A DNA stretch of 64,000 nt from Neobacillus niacini (GCF_019749295.1 NZ_JACWFG010000012.1:62001-126000); one strand, 5' to 3'; positions 52,262-61,758 are shown, counted from the first letter of the stretch. Made by a program: numbers and translations. Notes: generated from the sequence alone by a model not told the origin.

Positions 52262-52522
52262 AAAAAAGGGCAGCAATAGAGAATTCTATCGCTGCCCTTA
52301 ATAAGCAACAAGTTTCTCCATCACGATCTGTAGCTCCTCATTATAGATATTTTTATCCATAATGACAGTGTTACTCTTATTCAGAGCAACCCCAGCAAAA
52401 CAAACATAGACAGGTTTGCATTGCTTCGGCAGTCTTTCCTTTCAGCTGTAATCCTCGTTGTCATCCTCATACAGCTTACTCTTAAAGCCCGCGCCTCTAC
52501 CCCACCGGAATGATAAGGTTCA
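52262..52522 (-). ncRNA. Lysine riboswitch (L-box) with terminator
   Basis: On the minus strand: GGGGTAGAGGCGCGGGC, then TTAAGAGTAA, the GAAAGG and GACTGCCGAAG core, TTGCTGGGGTTGCTCTGA and TAAGAGTAAC are the conserved L-box blocks in order. The aptamer spans about 52325-52522. The expression platform is a strong terminator, AAGGGCAGC...GCTGCCCTT (52266-52299) with a T run. This fills most of the 485-bp gap. Confidence 0.92.
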
Positions 52523-52681
52523 ATTTAATTTCTATATTACTATATCAAAAAATTATATTTAGTACAATAAGTGTTGACCGAAACCATTTATCCAAATAAT
52601 TCTAAAGAGGATGACAGAAATACTCATACCCAGCCTGTCTCATGGAAATAGTAACGATATAAAGCAGAAGGAGGTTTACAG

Positions 52682-52981
52682 ATGTTCGACCGAAATAATA
52701 ATGGTAATAATATGCTGCCCTTTACAAATGTAGATAGCGAATCAACTAGCAGTGTAAAATTAGATGAGGATCAATACGAAGTTTATGTGAATGGCACCTT
52801 TATTGGGCGCAAAACACTTAAAACCCAGGGCGAAGATTTATCCGATATAGACGACTTTTTGCGAAATCAAGGATTCAGTGACTTTACAGCGTCCGTTGAT
52901 GGCGACCATTATACTATTCATGCCAATCAACAAGACAATGACATTTCTAACGCTTTATCTGTTTACTTTAATAATCGGTAA
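52682..52981 (+). CDS. Small acidic protein of unknown function
   Basis: 99 residues, acidic, no membrane segment or Cys. VKLDEDQYEVYVNGTFIGRK and the end HYTIHANQQDNDISNALSVY suggest a small alpha/beta fold. I do not recognise it. AAAGGAGG gives a clear start, and a terminator follows, so it is expressed alone. Confidence 0.65.
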   Translation: MFDRNNNGNNMLPFTNVDSESTSSVKLDEDQYEVYVNGTFIGRKTLKTQGEDLSDIDDFLRNQGFSDFTASVDGDHYTIHANQQDNDISNALSVYFNNR

Positions 52982-52996
52982 AAATACCATTCTAAG

Positions 52997-53031
52997 TCTC
53001 GGGGAGTCCTTCTTAACGAAAGACTCCCTTA
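52997..53031 (+). terminator. Terminator between the small acidic protein and DUF2294 genes
   Basis: GGGAGTCcTT and AAaGACTCCC pair around a loop of about 7 bases. Confidence 0.7.
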
Positions 53032-53032
53032 C

Positions 53033-53713
53033 CTAGGAATTTAGAATAAAGGCCATTACCGACTTATCCAGCTTAAAATTCCAGTCTATAAAAATATCCC
53101 TTACAGATTTATGAAATATGTCTTCAAACCTGCCATATCGGTGAAAGTAACCTTTCTCCAATTGATCCTTGGTAAATTTAAGCTCGTTTTCAAATCCTTT
53201 ATCAATTAATGCTTTCTCTATTTGAATAAGAATACCTTTTCTTTCAACTAGGAAAATGGTTGGGGAAATTGGGCAGGTATTGATTTTATCTGGTACTTTT
53301 TCTACCAGTAAACTAATCCTGCCCACTTCCAACTCAAATCTTTGGATATCAATATTTGTTTCCACCTTCTGATGTACTTCAGCATCTAAAATAAAAATAA
53401 GAATGCCTGAATTATTTGGGAAATTCCAATCATGGTAATATTCTTCCACTTCAACGTCAAAGGTAATTTGTATTACTCCTTTTATTTCATCCAGCAGGTG
53501 TGTAATAATTACGTTTCTAGCATGATCTACATACTGGTTCTGTCCGTGCTGTAACATAACATCTTCCATCGGTGATAAAAATCCACCTATATAAGTGACA
53601 AGATAATGACTGGATATTGAAGTTTGGCAGCTGCGGGGTCCCCTGCCAAAATTTTTTCTTAACAATTTACTTATGTAACTGCTTATATATTCTTCCTTTT
53701 TTAAATCCATCAT
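53033..53713 (-). CDS. Double-domain DUF2294 (MpsC-like) protein
   Basis: 226 residues holding two copies of a DUF2294-like unit. The first has FGRGPRSCQ, GGFLSPMEDVML and EEYYHDWNF; the second ends in RDIFIDWNFKLDKSVMAF. Family members include MpsC of the sodium-translocating MpsABC system and YbcI; the usual protein has one such domain of about 120 residues. AAGGAG precedes the ATG pair. A paralogue lies 143 bases upstream on the same strand. Confidence 0.78.
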   Translation of the reverse strand: MMDLKKEEYISSYISKLLRKNFGRGPRSCQTSISSHYLVTYIGGFLSPMEDVMLQHGQNQYVDHARNVIITHLLDEIKGVIQITFDVEVEEYYHDWNFPNNSGILIFILDAEVHQKVETNIDIQRFELEVGRISLLVEKVPDKINTCPISPTIFLVERKGILIQIEKALIDKGFENELKFTKDQLEKGYFHRYGRFEDIFHKSVRDIFIDWNFKLDKSVMAFILNS

Positions 53714-53855
53714 AAACTTTACTCCTTACTTTCCTTAGTTGGAAGGCGACTGGTATATCTAAATAGTATGTACGAAAGAGTGCTTTGTTAAAATAAAGGC
53801 ATTAAAAAAACACATTGTATTTAGGAAGTCCTTCATTACAACATGTTCTTTTAAA

Positions 53856-54554
53856 TTAATTCATTATATATAATTTATTAAAGATAAAAACTAGATAATT
53901 TCTATTATTTTTGTAATCCCACATCATAAACATATCCTCAATTAAACGATTAAAGAGACCTTCAAATTGTCCTTTATTCTTCCAATATCCGGTTTTGATT
54001 TCCCATGCCTGTTGAAGTAATAAGTCGGCATTCCCTTTTTCATAAACTAATCTCTCTAGCGGTAACAACACTTCTTTAGATTCAATTGCACAAATATTTT
54101 GAGTGAACTTTATTACTTTTAAGCTAGCAGGTTTTTTATGGTAACTAGACCCAACATTCTCTATTAAGGTAAAAAGATTATTTTCAAAAGTGCTATCTAG
54201 ATTCTTCTCATGGTCCAATTGAGAATGATCTAACAGAAGAATTCCTGTGTTTTTATCATAATTCCAGTCATGAAAGAAAGAATCAAAGGATATACCCAAA
54301 ACCTTCGACACTTCCGGTAAGTAATCCTCCGTTACTGCATTAATGATTGAAGTACGAAAATTCACTGCCAATTCTAACTTATCCTGTTTTATTAATACTT
54401 CCTCAGCAGGGGTAATAAAATTTCGCATATACACGTAAAATCTATTGCCTTTTAAGATGACATTACAGGTTTCAGGCCCCTTTCCAAAGCTCCGTTTGAG
54501 CGATTTGCTGAATGTACTGCTAAGATATACCAAATTTTCATGATTAGGTTTAAT
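53856..54554 (-). CDS. Double-domain DUF2294 (MpsC-like) paralogue, probable ATT start
   Basis: 232 residues from the ATT at 54552-54554, which has AGGAGG exactly 7 bases upstream. A TTG at 54531-54533 in frame lies 28 bases from that site with no other. Motifs parallel its neighbour: SFGKGPETC, FITPAEEVLIKQ, FFHDWNYDKN, then a second unit ending in MFMMWDYKNNRN. With ATT the N-terminus aligns with the paralogue in length. Role as for the paralogue. Confidence 0.72.
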   Translation of the reverse strand: MKPNHENLVYLSSTFSKSLKRSFGKGPETCNVILKGNRFYVYMRNFITPAEEVLIKQDKLELAVNFRTSIINAVTEDYLPEVSKVLGISFDSFFHDWNYDKNTGILLLDHSQLDHEKNLDSTFENNLFTLIENVGSSYHKKPASLKVIKFTQNICAIESKEVLLPLERLVYEKGNADLLLQQAWEIKTGYWKNKGQFEGLFNRLIEDMFMMWDYKNNRNYLVFIFNKLYIMN

Positions 54555-54583
54555 ACGTACTCCTCCTAACTAAAATAAAAAAT

Positions 54584-54610
54584 GGCCTAACTTCAAAAAG
54601 AAGTTAGGCC
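54584..54610 (-). terminator. Terminator of the kinase gene
   Basis: GGCCTAACTTC and GAAGTTAGGCC form an 11-bp perfect stem around AAAAA (TTTTT on the minus strand), followed by a T run. Confidence 0.9.
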
Positions 54611-54762
54611 ACGGTTCAGACGACTATTTTAATAGTTTCTTCCATTTACCATACAGTTTACGAGTATTGTTTTTATGTAAAATATAAAGAATGCATAAAA
54701 CTAATGACTGCAAGACATTAGACTCTCTTATTTTACCATTATTTTCACTATACTGCAATTGT

Positions 54763-55845
54763 TTATGTAGTGGTCAGTAAGGCAGGCAGTATCACTTCTA
54801 TACAAGTCCCTTCCGTATTACTGATAATATTAATCTTACCCCGATGCTCTTCAATGATTTCATTGCTAACCAGCATTCCAAGTCCGGTCCCATGTTCTTT
54901 TGTTGTAAAAAACGGTTCATTGATACGTTTCAGAGTTTCCAGCGGCATTCCACTGCCTTGATCGATAATTCGAATATGAGCACTCTCATTTAAGCATATT
55001 CCTTCAATAATTACTTTTCCACCATTTGGCATTGCTTCAATAGCATTTTTAATATAGTTTATAAACACTTGTTTCAACTGATTTTCGTCCCCTACGATCA
55101 TTACCTCTAGAGCATGGAAATTTTTTATAACTTCAATATCATTTAGTAATGTTTGTGATTCCATTAGTGTCAGGACCTTGTCTAAAAGCAGGCGTAAATC
55201 CAATTCTTGATATTTTATTTTTGTTGGTTTAGCTAGAACCATGAGTTCTTTTAGAATCATTTCAACTCGATTAATTTCCGATTCTACAATCTCAAAGTAT
55301 GTCGTTTCCCCTTTATATTCGCCCATCAATAATTGCAGGAAACCTTTAATTGCGGTGATTGGGTTTCGAATTTCATGTGCAATCCCTGCAGCCAGTTGAC
55401 CTGCGGCTGCTTGTTTTTCCGAAAGCAGCTGCCTCTCTCTCTTAATTAGCGTAATATCCTTTAACACCACATAACTCCCCACTACTTCATTATTAAAAAG
55501 GATAGGAAAAGTCGTTACATTAACATCAATAATATTTCCAGGTCTCATACTGATTTTAGAATCAAAATTCAAAAGCTGTTCACGCTGTTTATCAATAAAA
55601 AACGTTTGAGTATCATTTAACATAGAAGGAATGAAAAGATTACTCAGCTTCATTTTTACTAGATCATTTCTAGAACACTGCAATAGTTCTTCACAGACTT
55701 CATTCACATAGATCAGCTGACCTGATATGTTCACGATAAAGAATGGATCAGTTTTTTTTGAAAGGACAGAGAAATCTTTATCAACATTCACATCCACATA
55801 TATTTCAAGCAGGAAATTTAATCGCTTCATTTCATCGTTATCCAT
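54763..55845 (-). CDS. PAS-domain sensor histidine kinase (Kin/Spo0-type)
   Basis: 360 residues, no membrane segment. PAS domain about 28-135 (KTDPFFIVNISGQLIYVNEV), HisKA with H157 in AAGIAHEIRNPITAIKGF, and ATPase domain with NYIKNAIEAMPNGG, DQGSGMP and TTKEHGTGLGM. The architecture is that of cytosolic sporulation-type kinases (KinA to KinE relatives). No response regulator next to it, so it may act on the phosphorelay. GGGGAGG precedes ATG. Confidence 0.92.
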   Translation of the reverse strand: MDNDEMKRLNFLLEIYVDVNVDKDFSVLSKKTDPFFIVNISGQLIYVNEVCEELLQCSRNDLVKMKLSNLFIPSMLNDTQTFFIDKQREQLLNFDSKISMRPGNIIDVNVTTFPILFNNEVVGSYVVLKDITLIKRERQLLSEKQAAAGQLAAGIAHEIRNPITAIKGFLQLLMGEYKGETTYFEIVESEINRVEMILKELMVLAKPTKIKYQELDLRLLLDKVLTLMESQTLLNDIEVIKNFHALEVMIVGDENQLKQVFINYIKNAIEAMPNGGKVIIEGICLNESAHIRIIDQGSGMPLETLKRINEPFFTTKEHGTGLGMLVSNEIIEEHRGKINIISNTEGTCIEVILPALLTTT

Positions 55846-55878
55846 TTTGATACCTCCCCGTTTTCATATAATAAAAAA

Positions 55879-55920
55879 AGCCAAAATAAGCGTAGATTTT
55901 CCTACGACTTATTTTGGCTT
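55879..55920 (-). terminator. Terminator upstream of the kinase gene
   Basis: AAGCCAAAATAAG and CTTATTTTGGCTT pair with an inner CGTAG/CTACG stem, then TTTTTTT on the minus strand. It ends transcription coming from the TetR gene. Confidence 0.85.
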
Positions 55921-56080
55921 AAATTCTAGCGTCTGCATATCTAGAAAATCATTACCGATTAATCATCAAAGTATTTAACATATTATGCGCTAATAAGTAG
56001 TATAGAGCATAAATCCCTATATCCACCTTAATAATAAACTATTTTCATAGAATATTCAAACAATAATTCACTTTCTAAAA

Positions 56081-56917
56081 TTACTTCTGATCAAAAAAAC
56101 TCCCCAGTAAATAAGCAATCCATTTGGTTTGAGGATGGTTACGAATATTTTCTAGCAGCCCCTTAATAATTGCCCGGCCAAAAGTTGGTTCATTCAGCTG
56201 CTGTTTTAACAGCACTAAAGATTCCTTTTCTACTGACTCTTCCAACTCTTCTATTTCTTGGTCCAACCTTAAGAGAATTTGTTCTTTTGTTAAATCCTCT
56301 AACACCGGCTCTTCAAACGCCATGATCAACCCTTTTGAAATAAAAGGAACAGTGGAGTTTCTTGCCAGTAAATTTGTTTTTTCCACCAGTGATTTTGACA
56401 GCAAATCCAGATCTAAAGGTACATTATAAAACAAGAATAATTGAGAATACATACTCATAAAGCCTTTGATGCAAAACACTAAATCATACTTTATTTCTTT
56501 AACTTCATCGTCTCCATACAAATGCTCTACCATCGATAGAATACTTTTATCCATTAATCTATCGTAATAACGCATCTTTACGATGAAATCCTCATTAAAA
56601 GACCTTGATTGCTCCTTGATTAATATCTTTCCAAAATCAGAATGCTTTTGAAAAGAGTTGAATATCGCATAATAAAAGTTATATAGAAGATTTTCTCCAT
56701 CTTTTGCACTTCTGACTAGATGGTCAATTTCAGAGGTAAACTGAATCATAAAGTGATCGATTATCTCGATAATTAATTCATCTTTTGACTTAAAAGATAG
56801 ATAAAAGGCACCTTTAGAAATGCCGCAATGTTCTGTTATCTGCTGGACAGATGTAGCTTCAAACCCTTGCTTAGCAAAGAGTTCAATTGCCTTTTCCATT
56901 ATTAATTGTTTTTTCAT
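56081..56917 (-). CDS. TetR/AcrR family regulator of the RND pump (YerO-like)
   Basis: 278 residues, long for TetR. N-terminal HTH: AIELFAKQGFEATSVQQITE, then CGISKGAFYLSFKSKDELI. The C-terminal ligand domain is unusually long, with an acidic tail region (EEIEELEESVEKES-like) near residue 235. Divergently placed to swrC with the operator between them, as in B. subtilis yerO-swrC. An in-frame stop right upstream fixes the ATG. Confidence 0.9.
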   Translation of the reverse strand: MKKQLIMEKAIELFAKQGFEATSVQQITEHCGISKGAFYLSFKSKDELIIEIIDHFMIQFTSEIDHLVRSAKDGENLLYNFYYAIFNSFQKHSDFGKILIKEQSRSFNEDFIVKMRYYDRLMDKSILSMVEHLYGDDEVKEIKYDLVFCIKGFMSMYSQLFLFYNVPLDLDLLSKSLVEKTNLLARNSTVPFISKGLIMAFEEPVLEDLTKEQILLRLDQEIEELEESVEKESLVLLKQQLNEPTFGRAIIKGLLENIRNHPQTKWIAYLLGSFFDQK

Positions 56918-56946
56918 CGTTCATTCTTCACTCCTAGGTTCAATCA

Positions 56947-56975
56947 TTGACAGATGACTGGTTAGTCAGTATTAT
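56947..56975 (+). promoter_or_regulatory. swrC promoter with TetR operator in the spacer
   Basis: TTGACA (56947-56952), 17-bp spacer, TATTAT (56970-56975). The palindromic TGACTGGTTAGTCA (56955-56968) fills the spacer, so repressor binding would occlude RNA polymerase. Confidence 0.85.
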
Positions 56976-57017
56976 AAGTAAATGGGTTAGATAAGTCAAT
57001 TAAGGGTAGGTGTAGGC

Positions 57018-60000
57018 GTGAAAGGTTTAGTCAACTTTGTACTAGGAAATAAACTAGCAGTTTGGTTACTTACGATTATTATTACGGTATCTGGTATTTA
57101 TTCAGGTACAAGAATGAATATGGAGACAATCCCAGATATTTCAATTCCATACTTAATGGTAATGGACGTATATCCTGGTGCAACTCCAGAGCAAGTAATG
57201 GAGGATGTCTCCAAACCTTTAGAGAAAGCGATAGAAAACCTAAAGGGTGTAAAATCGGTTTATTCCAATTCAAATGCTAACATGTCAAGTATTCAAGTAG
57301 AATATGAATACGGTGAAGATATGGATGAGGCAAATCGTGCATTAAAATCTGCCTTAGAGGCAGTGAAGCTCCCAGAAAATGCACAAGAACCAATTATTAC
57401 AGCAATTAGCATGAACATGATGCCAGTTGTTGCACTAAGCGTAAGTAGTACAGAAGAAGATATCGTTGAATTAACATCAACCGTAGAAGATATTATCCTT
57501 CCAAAAATCGAGAAGATTGACGGTGTTGCCTCAGCGACCATTACAGGGCAGCATATTGAAGAGGTTCAGCTTACGTATGACGAAGCTAAAATGGCTCAAT
57601 ATGGCTTAAAAGAAGATACTGTAAAACAAATGATACAGGCTAGTGACCTTGCTGTTTCATTAGGACTTTTTGAATTTGAAGAAGGCGAACAAGCGGTAGC
57701 AATAGATGGAAAGTTCATGACAGCTGATGAATTAAAAGAAATGCTGATTCCTGTAACCCCATCAGCCACACAGCCTTCACCTTTTGTGAAGCTTAGCGAC
57801 ATCGCTAAAATTGAAGTGGTTGGTAATGTACAATCTATTTCACGTACAAATGGTGAAGATGCAATTGCGATTCAAATTGTCAAAGGACAAGAAGCAAACA
57901 CTGTGGATGTTGTAAACAGTGTGAAGGATTTAATTGAAGAAGAAGAGGAAAAAATTGATGGTCTTGTTATCGATGTATCACTCGACCAAGGCGAACCAAT
58001 TGAAGAATCAGTTAAAACAATGGTTGAAAAAGCACTATTTGGCGGTTTAATTGCCGTATTAATTATTCTTTTATTCCTGCGTGATTTCAAATCAACTATT
58101 ATTTCGATTGTATCAATTCCAGTTTCTATCTTCATGGCATTATTGCTTCTGAACTGGATGGAGATTACCCTCAATATTATGACGCTCGGTGCCGTTACGG
58201 TTGCCATCGGCCGTGTAATCGATGACTCAATCGTAGTAGTTGAAAATATTTATCGACGTCTTCATTTAAAAGAAGAAAAGTTATCAGGTCGTGCACTTGT
58301 TCGTGAAGCGACAATTGAAATGTTCAAACCAATCCTTTCATCAACTTTAGTAACGGTTGCAGTTTTTGCACCTCTTATCTTCGTTGGCGGTATGGTCGGT
58401 GAACTATTTATGCCGTTCGCATTAACGATGACATTTGCTCTTGGCGCTTCGTTAGTAGTTGCGATTACAATCGTACCTGCATTGTCTCACTTCTTATTTA
58501 AGAAGAAACTATACGGTGAGAAGACAGAGAGCAGCCATAAAGAAGTTGGTAAACTAGCGAACTGGTACAAAGGTGTACTTGGCTGGACGCTGAACCATAA
58601 AGTGGTTACATCCATTATCGCGGTTGTATTGTTAGCATGCAGTTTGGCTTTAACACCATTAATCGGTTTTAGCTTTATGGGCAGTGAAGAAGAAAAGGTA
58701 ATGTACTTAACGTACACACCAAAGGCTGGCGAGTTAAAGGATGAAACGTTAGAAAATGTTGCAGCCGTAGAAGAGGAAATGCTTAAACGTAAGGATATCG
58801 ACATTGTTCAGGTATCTGTAACCGAAAGTGGAGATCCAATGGCGGCGATGATGGGCGGCGGCGGCGATGGTGCGTTAATGTACCTAATCTTTGATCCAGA
58901 TATGGAAAACTTCCCGGAAGCTCGCGAGGAAATTGAAGAATATGTGTTTAATATTGGTCAGTCCGGCGAATGGAAGAGCCAAAACTTCTCAGCTATGTCG
59001 ATGTCTACCAATGAAGTCAGCTACACGTTCTACAGTGAAGATTTAGATAAATTAAACGAAGCTGTAAAAATGGTAGAAGGCGTTATGAGTAAAAATGACC
59101 GCTTAGAAGATGTTTCTTCAAGCGCTGAGGAAGCATACGTTGAATATACATTCAAAGTAGAACAAGACGAATTGCTGCAGTATGGTTTAACAACTGGTCA
59201 AATCGTAATGATGTTAAACCCAAATAAAACGCAAGATGTATTAACAACGGTTGAAAAGGACGGCAACGAATTAGAAGTAATCGTTCAGCAGGAACAAGCT
59301 GCACAGCCAAAATCAATTGACGATATTTTAGCAACACAAGTACCTACAGCTCTTGGTACAACAATGCCTCTTTCTGAACTGGTAACAGTTGAAAAAGGCA
59401 CAACACTAAATACCCTTGCACGCAGTAAAGGTGAATACTATGCAACTGTTTCAGGAACGATCCTTGATGAGGATATTTCTAAAGCAACAGCTAAGGTAGA
59501 TAAAGATATCAATAAGTTAGATTTACCGAAGGGCGTTACCATTGGCGTTGCCGGTGTACAGGCAGATATGACAGAGACATTCACACAGCTTGGTATGGCG
59601 ATGCTTGCAGCGATTGCGATTGTATACTTTATCCTAGTTGTAACCTTCCGTGAAGGTGTCGCACCGTTTGCTATCCTATTCTCATTACCATTTGCCGTAA
59701 TTGGTTCATTTGTTGGTTTATTAATCGCAGGCGAAACCATTTCTGTATCTGTCATGATGGGATTATTGATGTTAATTGGTATTGTTGTGACGAATGCGAT
59801 TGTATTAGTAGACCGGATTATTCATATGGAACGTGATGGTATGACGATGCGTGAAGCAGTACTAGAAGCGGGTGCAACTCGTCTGCGTCCAATCTTAATG
59901 ACAGCTATCGCAACGATCGGTGCGTTAATTCCACTTGCAATCGGATCAGGCGGCGGCGGTTTAATCTCGAAAGGTCTAGGTATTACCGTAATTGGCGGAT

Positions 60001-60101
60001 TAACAAGTTCAACGTTATTAACGTTAATTATTGTCCCAATTGTTTATGAAGTATTATCTAAGATGTTCAAGAAAAACCGTAAAGATATTATAGAAGACTA
60101 A
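57018..60101 (+). CDS. swrC: RND family efflux transporter (SwrC-like)
   Basis: 1027 residues, HAE1-type RND. Twelve membrane segments, two large outside loops, and the TM4 region VIDDSIVVVENIYRRLHLKE. The N-terminal KLAVWLLTIIITVSGIYSG and MNMETIPDISIPYLMVMDVY match SwrC/YerP, which gives surfactin self-resistance and exports lipopeptides. Starts at GTG with AGGTG upstream. Regulated by the divergent TetR gene. A Gly-rich stretch (GGGGDG) occurs near residue 615. Confidence 0.93.
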   Translation: MKGLVNFVLGNKLAVWLLTIIITVSGIYSGTRMNMETIPDISIPYLMVMDVYPGATPEQVMEDVSKPLEKAIENLKGVKSVYSNSNANMSSIQVEYEYGEDMDEANRALKSALEAVKLPENAQEPIITAISMNMMPVVALSVSSTEEDIVELTSTVEDIILPKIEKIDGVASATITGQHIEEVQLTYDEAKMAQYGLKEDTVKQMIQASDLAVSLGLFEFEEGEQAVAIDGKFMTADELKEMLIPVTPSATQPSPFVKLSDIAKIEVVGNVQSISRTNGEDAIAIQIVKGQEANTVDVVNSVKDLIEEEEEKIDGLVIDVSLDQGEPIEESVKTMVEKALFGGLIAVLIILLFLRDFKSTIISIVSIPVSIFMALLLLNWMEITLNIMTLGAVTVAIGRVIDDSIVVVENIYRRLHLKEEKLSGRALVREATIEMFKPILSSTLVTVAVFAPLIFVGGMVGELFMPFALTMTFALGASLVVAITIVPALSHFLFKKKLYGEKTESSHKEVGKLANWYKGVLGWTLNHKVVTSIIAVVLLACSLALTPLIGFSFMGSEEEKVMYLTYTPKAGELKDETLENVAAVEEEMLKRKDIDIVQVSVTESGDPMAAMMGGGGDGALMYLIFDPDMENFPEAREEIEEYVFNIGQSGEWKSQNFSAMSMSTNEVSYTFYSEDLDKLNEAVKMVEGVMSKNDRLEDVSSSAEEAYVEYTFKVEQDELLQYGLTTGQIVMMLNPNKTQDVLTTVEKDGNELEVIVQQEQAAQPKSIDDILATQVPTALGTTMPLSELVTVEKGTTLNTLARSKGEYYATVSGTILDEDISKATAKVDKDINKLDLPKGVTIGVAGVQADMTETFTQLGMAMLAAIAIVYFILVVTFREGVAPFAILFSLPFAVIGSFVGLLIAGETISVSVMMGLLMLIGIVVTNAIVLVDRIIHMERDGMTMREAVLEAGATRLRPILMTAIATIGALIPLAIGSGGGGLISKGLGITVIGGLTSSTLLTLIIVPIVYEVLSKMFKKNRKDIIED

Positions 60102-60108
60102 TTGTTGA

Positions 60109-60151
60109 AGTCCTGTAAGGTGACAAAGTCACTTTTCAGGGCTTTTTTTTG
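60109..60151 (+). terminator. Terminator of swrC
   Basis: AGTCCTG and CAGGGCT with inner AGGTGAC/GTCACTT stem, then TTTTTTTT. Confidence 0.9.
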
Positions 60152-60166
60152 CTGTAATATGTTTTC

Positions 60167-61363
60167 TTAATTCCAAACAAATAACCCAACAATCATCGCA
60201 CTTAACAATGAAACAGCAATCCCGCTGACAAGAAGCTTCCATACGTTCTTACCAATGATTGCGGATTTCCCCTCTCCTAGGACTGAATTAAACGTTCCAT
60301 ATATCATCCCCACCGTACTAAAATTCGCAAATGATGTTAAAAATGTCGTTGCAACCGCAACCGTATGTGGCGCCAGTGTATCTAATTGCTTTTTCAGGTC
60401 CATCATCGCAACAAATTCATTCGTTGCTAATTTTATTCCCATTAACTGCGCTACATAAAGGGCATCCTTTACTGGCAAGCCAAGTAAAAAAGCAAATGGA
60501 CTAAAGATATACGAGAAGATTTTTTGGATGGTTAGTCCATGTATTATAACTCCTAATATTCCATTAAGCGCAGCTGTCAATGCTACGTATCCTATTACCA
60601 TCGCTAAAATAACAATGACCATATTCATACCCACTAACATACTGTTAGAAATCGTGGAGAAAAAGTCCTTTTTCTCCGATTTTGGCGGCTCGTAAATAAT
60701 ATCTTCCTCTTTTGGCACTGTGATTGGATTTAAAATGCTGACTACTATAAGAGCATTTAAACAGTTTAAGGGAATAGCGCTAAAAACATAGGTTGCAGGA
60801 ACCATCGATAAATACGCGCCTATAATCGAACCGCTAATACTGCTCATACTCATAATTCCAAAGGTAAGTAACCGATAATCCTTTAAAACAGACAGTTGAT
60901 TACGAATGACAGCTAACGCTTCCGTGTTTCCTAAGAACATCATTTGAATAGAGAAAAAGCTTTCTAACTTGGGCATTTTTGAAACCTTAGAAATAAGCCA
61001 ACCCACTTTATCAATGATCCACGTTAAAATACCAAAATAAGATAAAATATCAAAAAACGTCACAATAAAGATAATCGGCAACAGAGCACTAAAGAAAAAA
61101 TCGATAGTCTCATTTGCCATGGCACTTGGGAACACAAACGCAATCCCTTCACTTGCACAGGCAATTAACCAAGTAAAGAAAGCAGCAATTTGATTAATCA
61201 GCCAGCTTCCAATATCAGTCCCCAACATAAACCAGGTAATAAGCAATTCAACCACAACAAGTGAGACAATCGCTTTCCATTTAACTGCTTTCTTTTGTGG
61301 AGAACATAAAAATACGACTCCCATCACAACAAAAAATCCTATAAGATTAATTAAAAAATACAT
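60167..61363 (-). CDS. Concentrative nucleoside transporter (NupC/NupG family)
   Basis: 398 residues with about ten membrane segments. CNT signatures: MMFLGNTEALAVIRNQL, GIMSMSSISGSIIGAYLSM and GIKLATNEFVAMMDL, plus TFLTSFANFSTVGM. Imports nucleosides with protons or sodium. AGGAG precedes ATG. Two LacI-type palindromes upstream suggest a repressor of the LacI family. Single gene. Confidence 0.92.
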   Translation of the reverse strand: MYFLINLIGFFVVMGVVFLCSPQKKAVKWKAIVSLVVVELLITWFMLGTDIGSWLINQIAAFFTWLIACASEGIAFVFPSAMANETIDFFFSALLPIIFIVTFFDILSYFGILTWIIDKVGWLISKVSKMPKLESFFSIQMMFLGNTEALAVIRNQLSVLKDYRLLTFGIMSMSSISGSIIGAYLSMVPATYVFSAIPLNCLNALIVVSILNPITVPKEEDIIYEPPKSEKKDFFSTISNSMLVGMNMVIVILAMVIGYVALTAALNGILGVIIHGLTIQKIFSYIFSPFAFLLGLPVKDALYVAQLMGIKLATNEFVAMMDLKKQLDTLAPHTVAVATTFLTSFANFSTVGMIYGTFNSVLGEGKSAIIGKNVWKLLVSGIAVSLLSAMIVGLFVWN

Positions 61364-61523
61364 TACAGCAACTCCTAGATGTTTAATTCACAATCAAAAA
61401 GCCCTTCTTCTCATTATTCCCAACAAAAGGGTAAAGAATGAATAGAAGAGCTTCTACAGAGTTCTTGATACAAAAAAAGCTTTATAAAATGGGCTAGACG
61501 ACAACTACTGACAATATTTATTT

Positions 61524-61541
61524 TAATCAGACGTTTGATTA
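61524..61541. promoter_or_regulatory. LacI-type palindrome (copy 1, near nup gene)
   Basis: TAATCAGACGTTTGATTA, an 18-bp palindrome with one mismatch and a CG centre, as in LacI-family operators. It lies 161 bp upstream of the transporter start. Confidence 0.6.
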
Positions 61542-61606
61542 GATTGGTTCGACCCCTTTTAATAAATGAACTTTTAATTATTTTCAGGGAAATTTTTGTC
61601 GTAAAT

Positions 61607-61675
61607 ATTGTCTCGTTTTCGCTAAAAATCTGCAGTGGCAGTCAAATAAAATAAGGTAATACAAACTGAGACAAT
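61607..61675. promoter_or_regulatory. Inverted ATTGTCTCgTTT / AAACtGAGACAAT pair
   Basis: Two inverted copies of ATTGTCTC separated by about 47 bp lie between the two palindromes. May be a promoter/operator; no clear -10/-35 could be assigned. Confidence 0.35.
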
Positions 61676-61694
61676 TTTTTACATATTAATATGT

Positions 61695-61712
61695 TAATCA
61701 AACGTTTGATTA
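61695..61712. promoter_or_regulatory. LacI-type palindrome (copy 2)
   Basis: TAATCAAACGTTTGATTA, a perfect 18-bp palindrome, 171 bp from copy 1. The spacing suits a DNA loop. Confidence 0.65.
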
Positions 61713-61758
61713 GCAGGGGCTAAACCCCTTCAAAATAAGTTTTTTTAGAAACAAAAAA

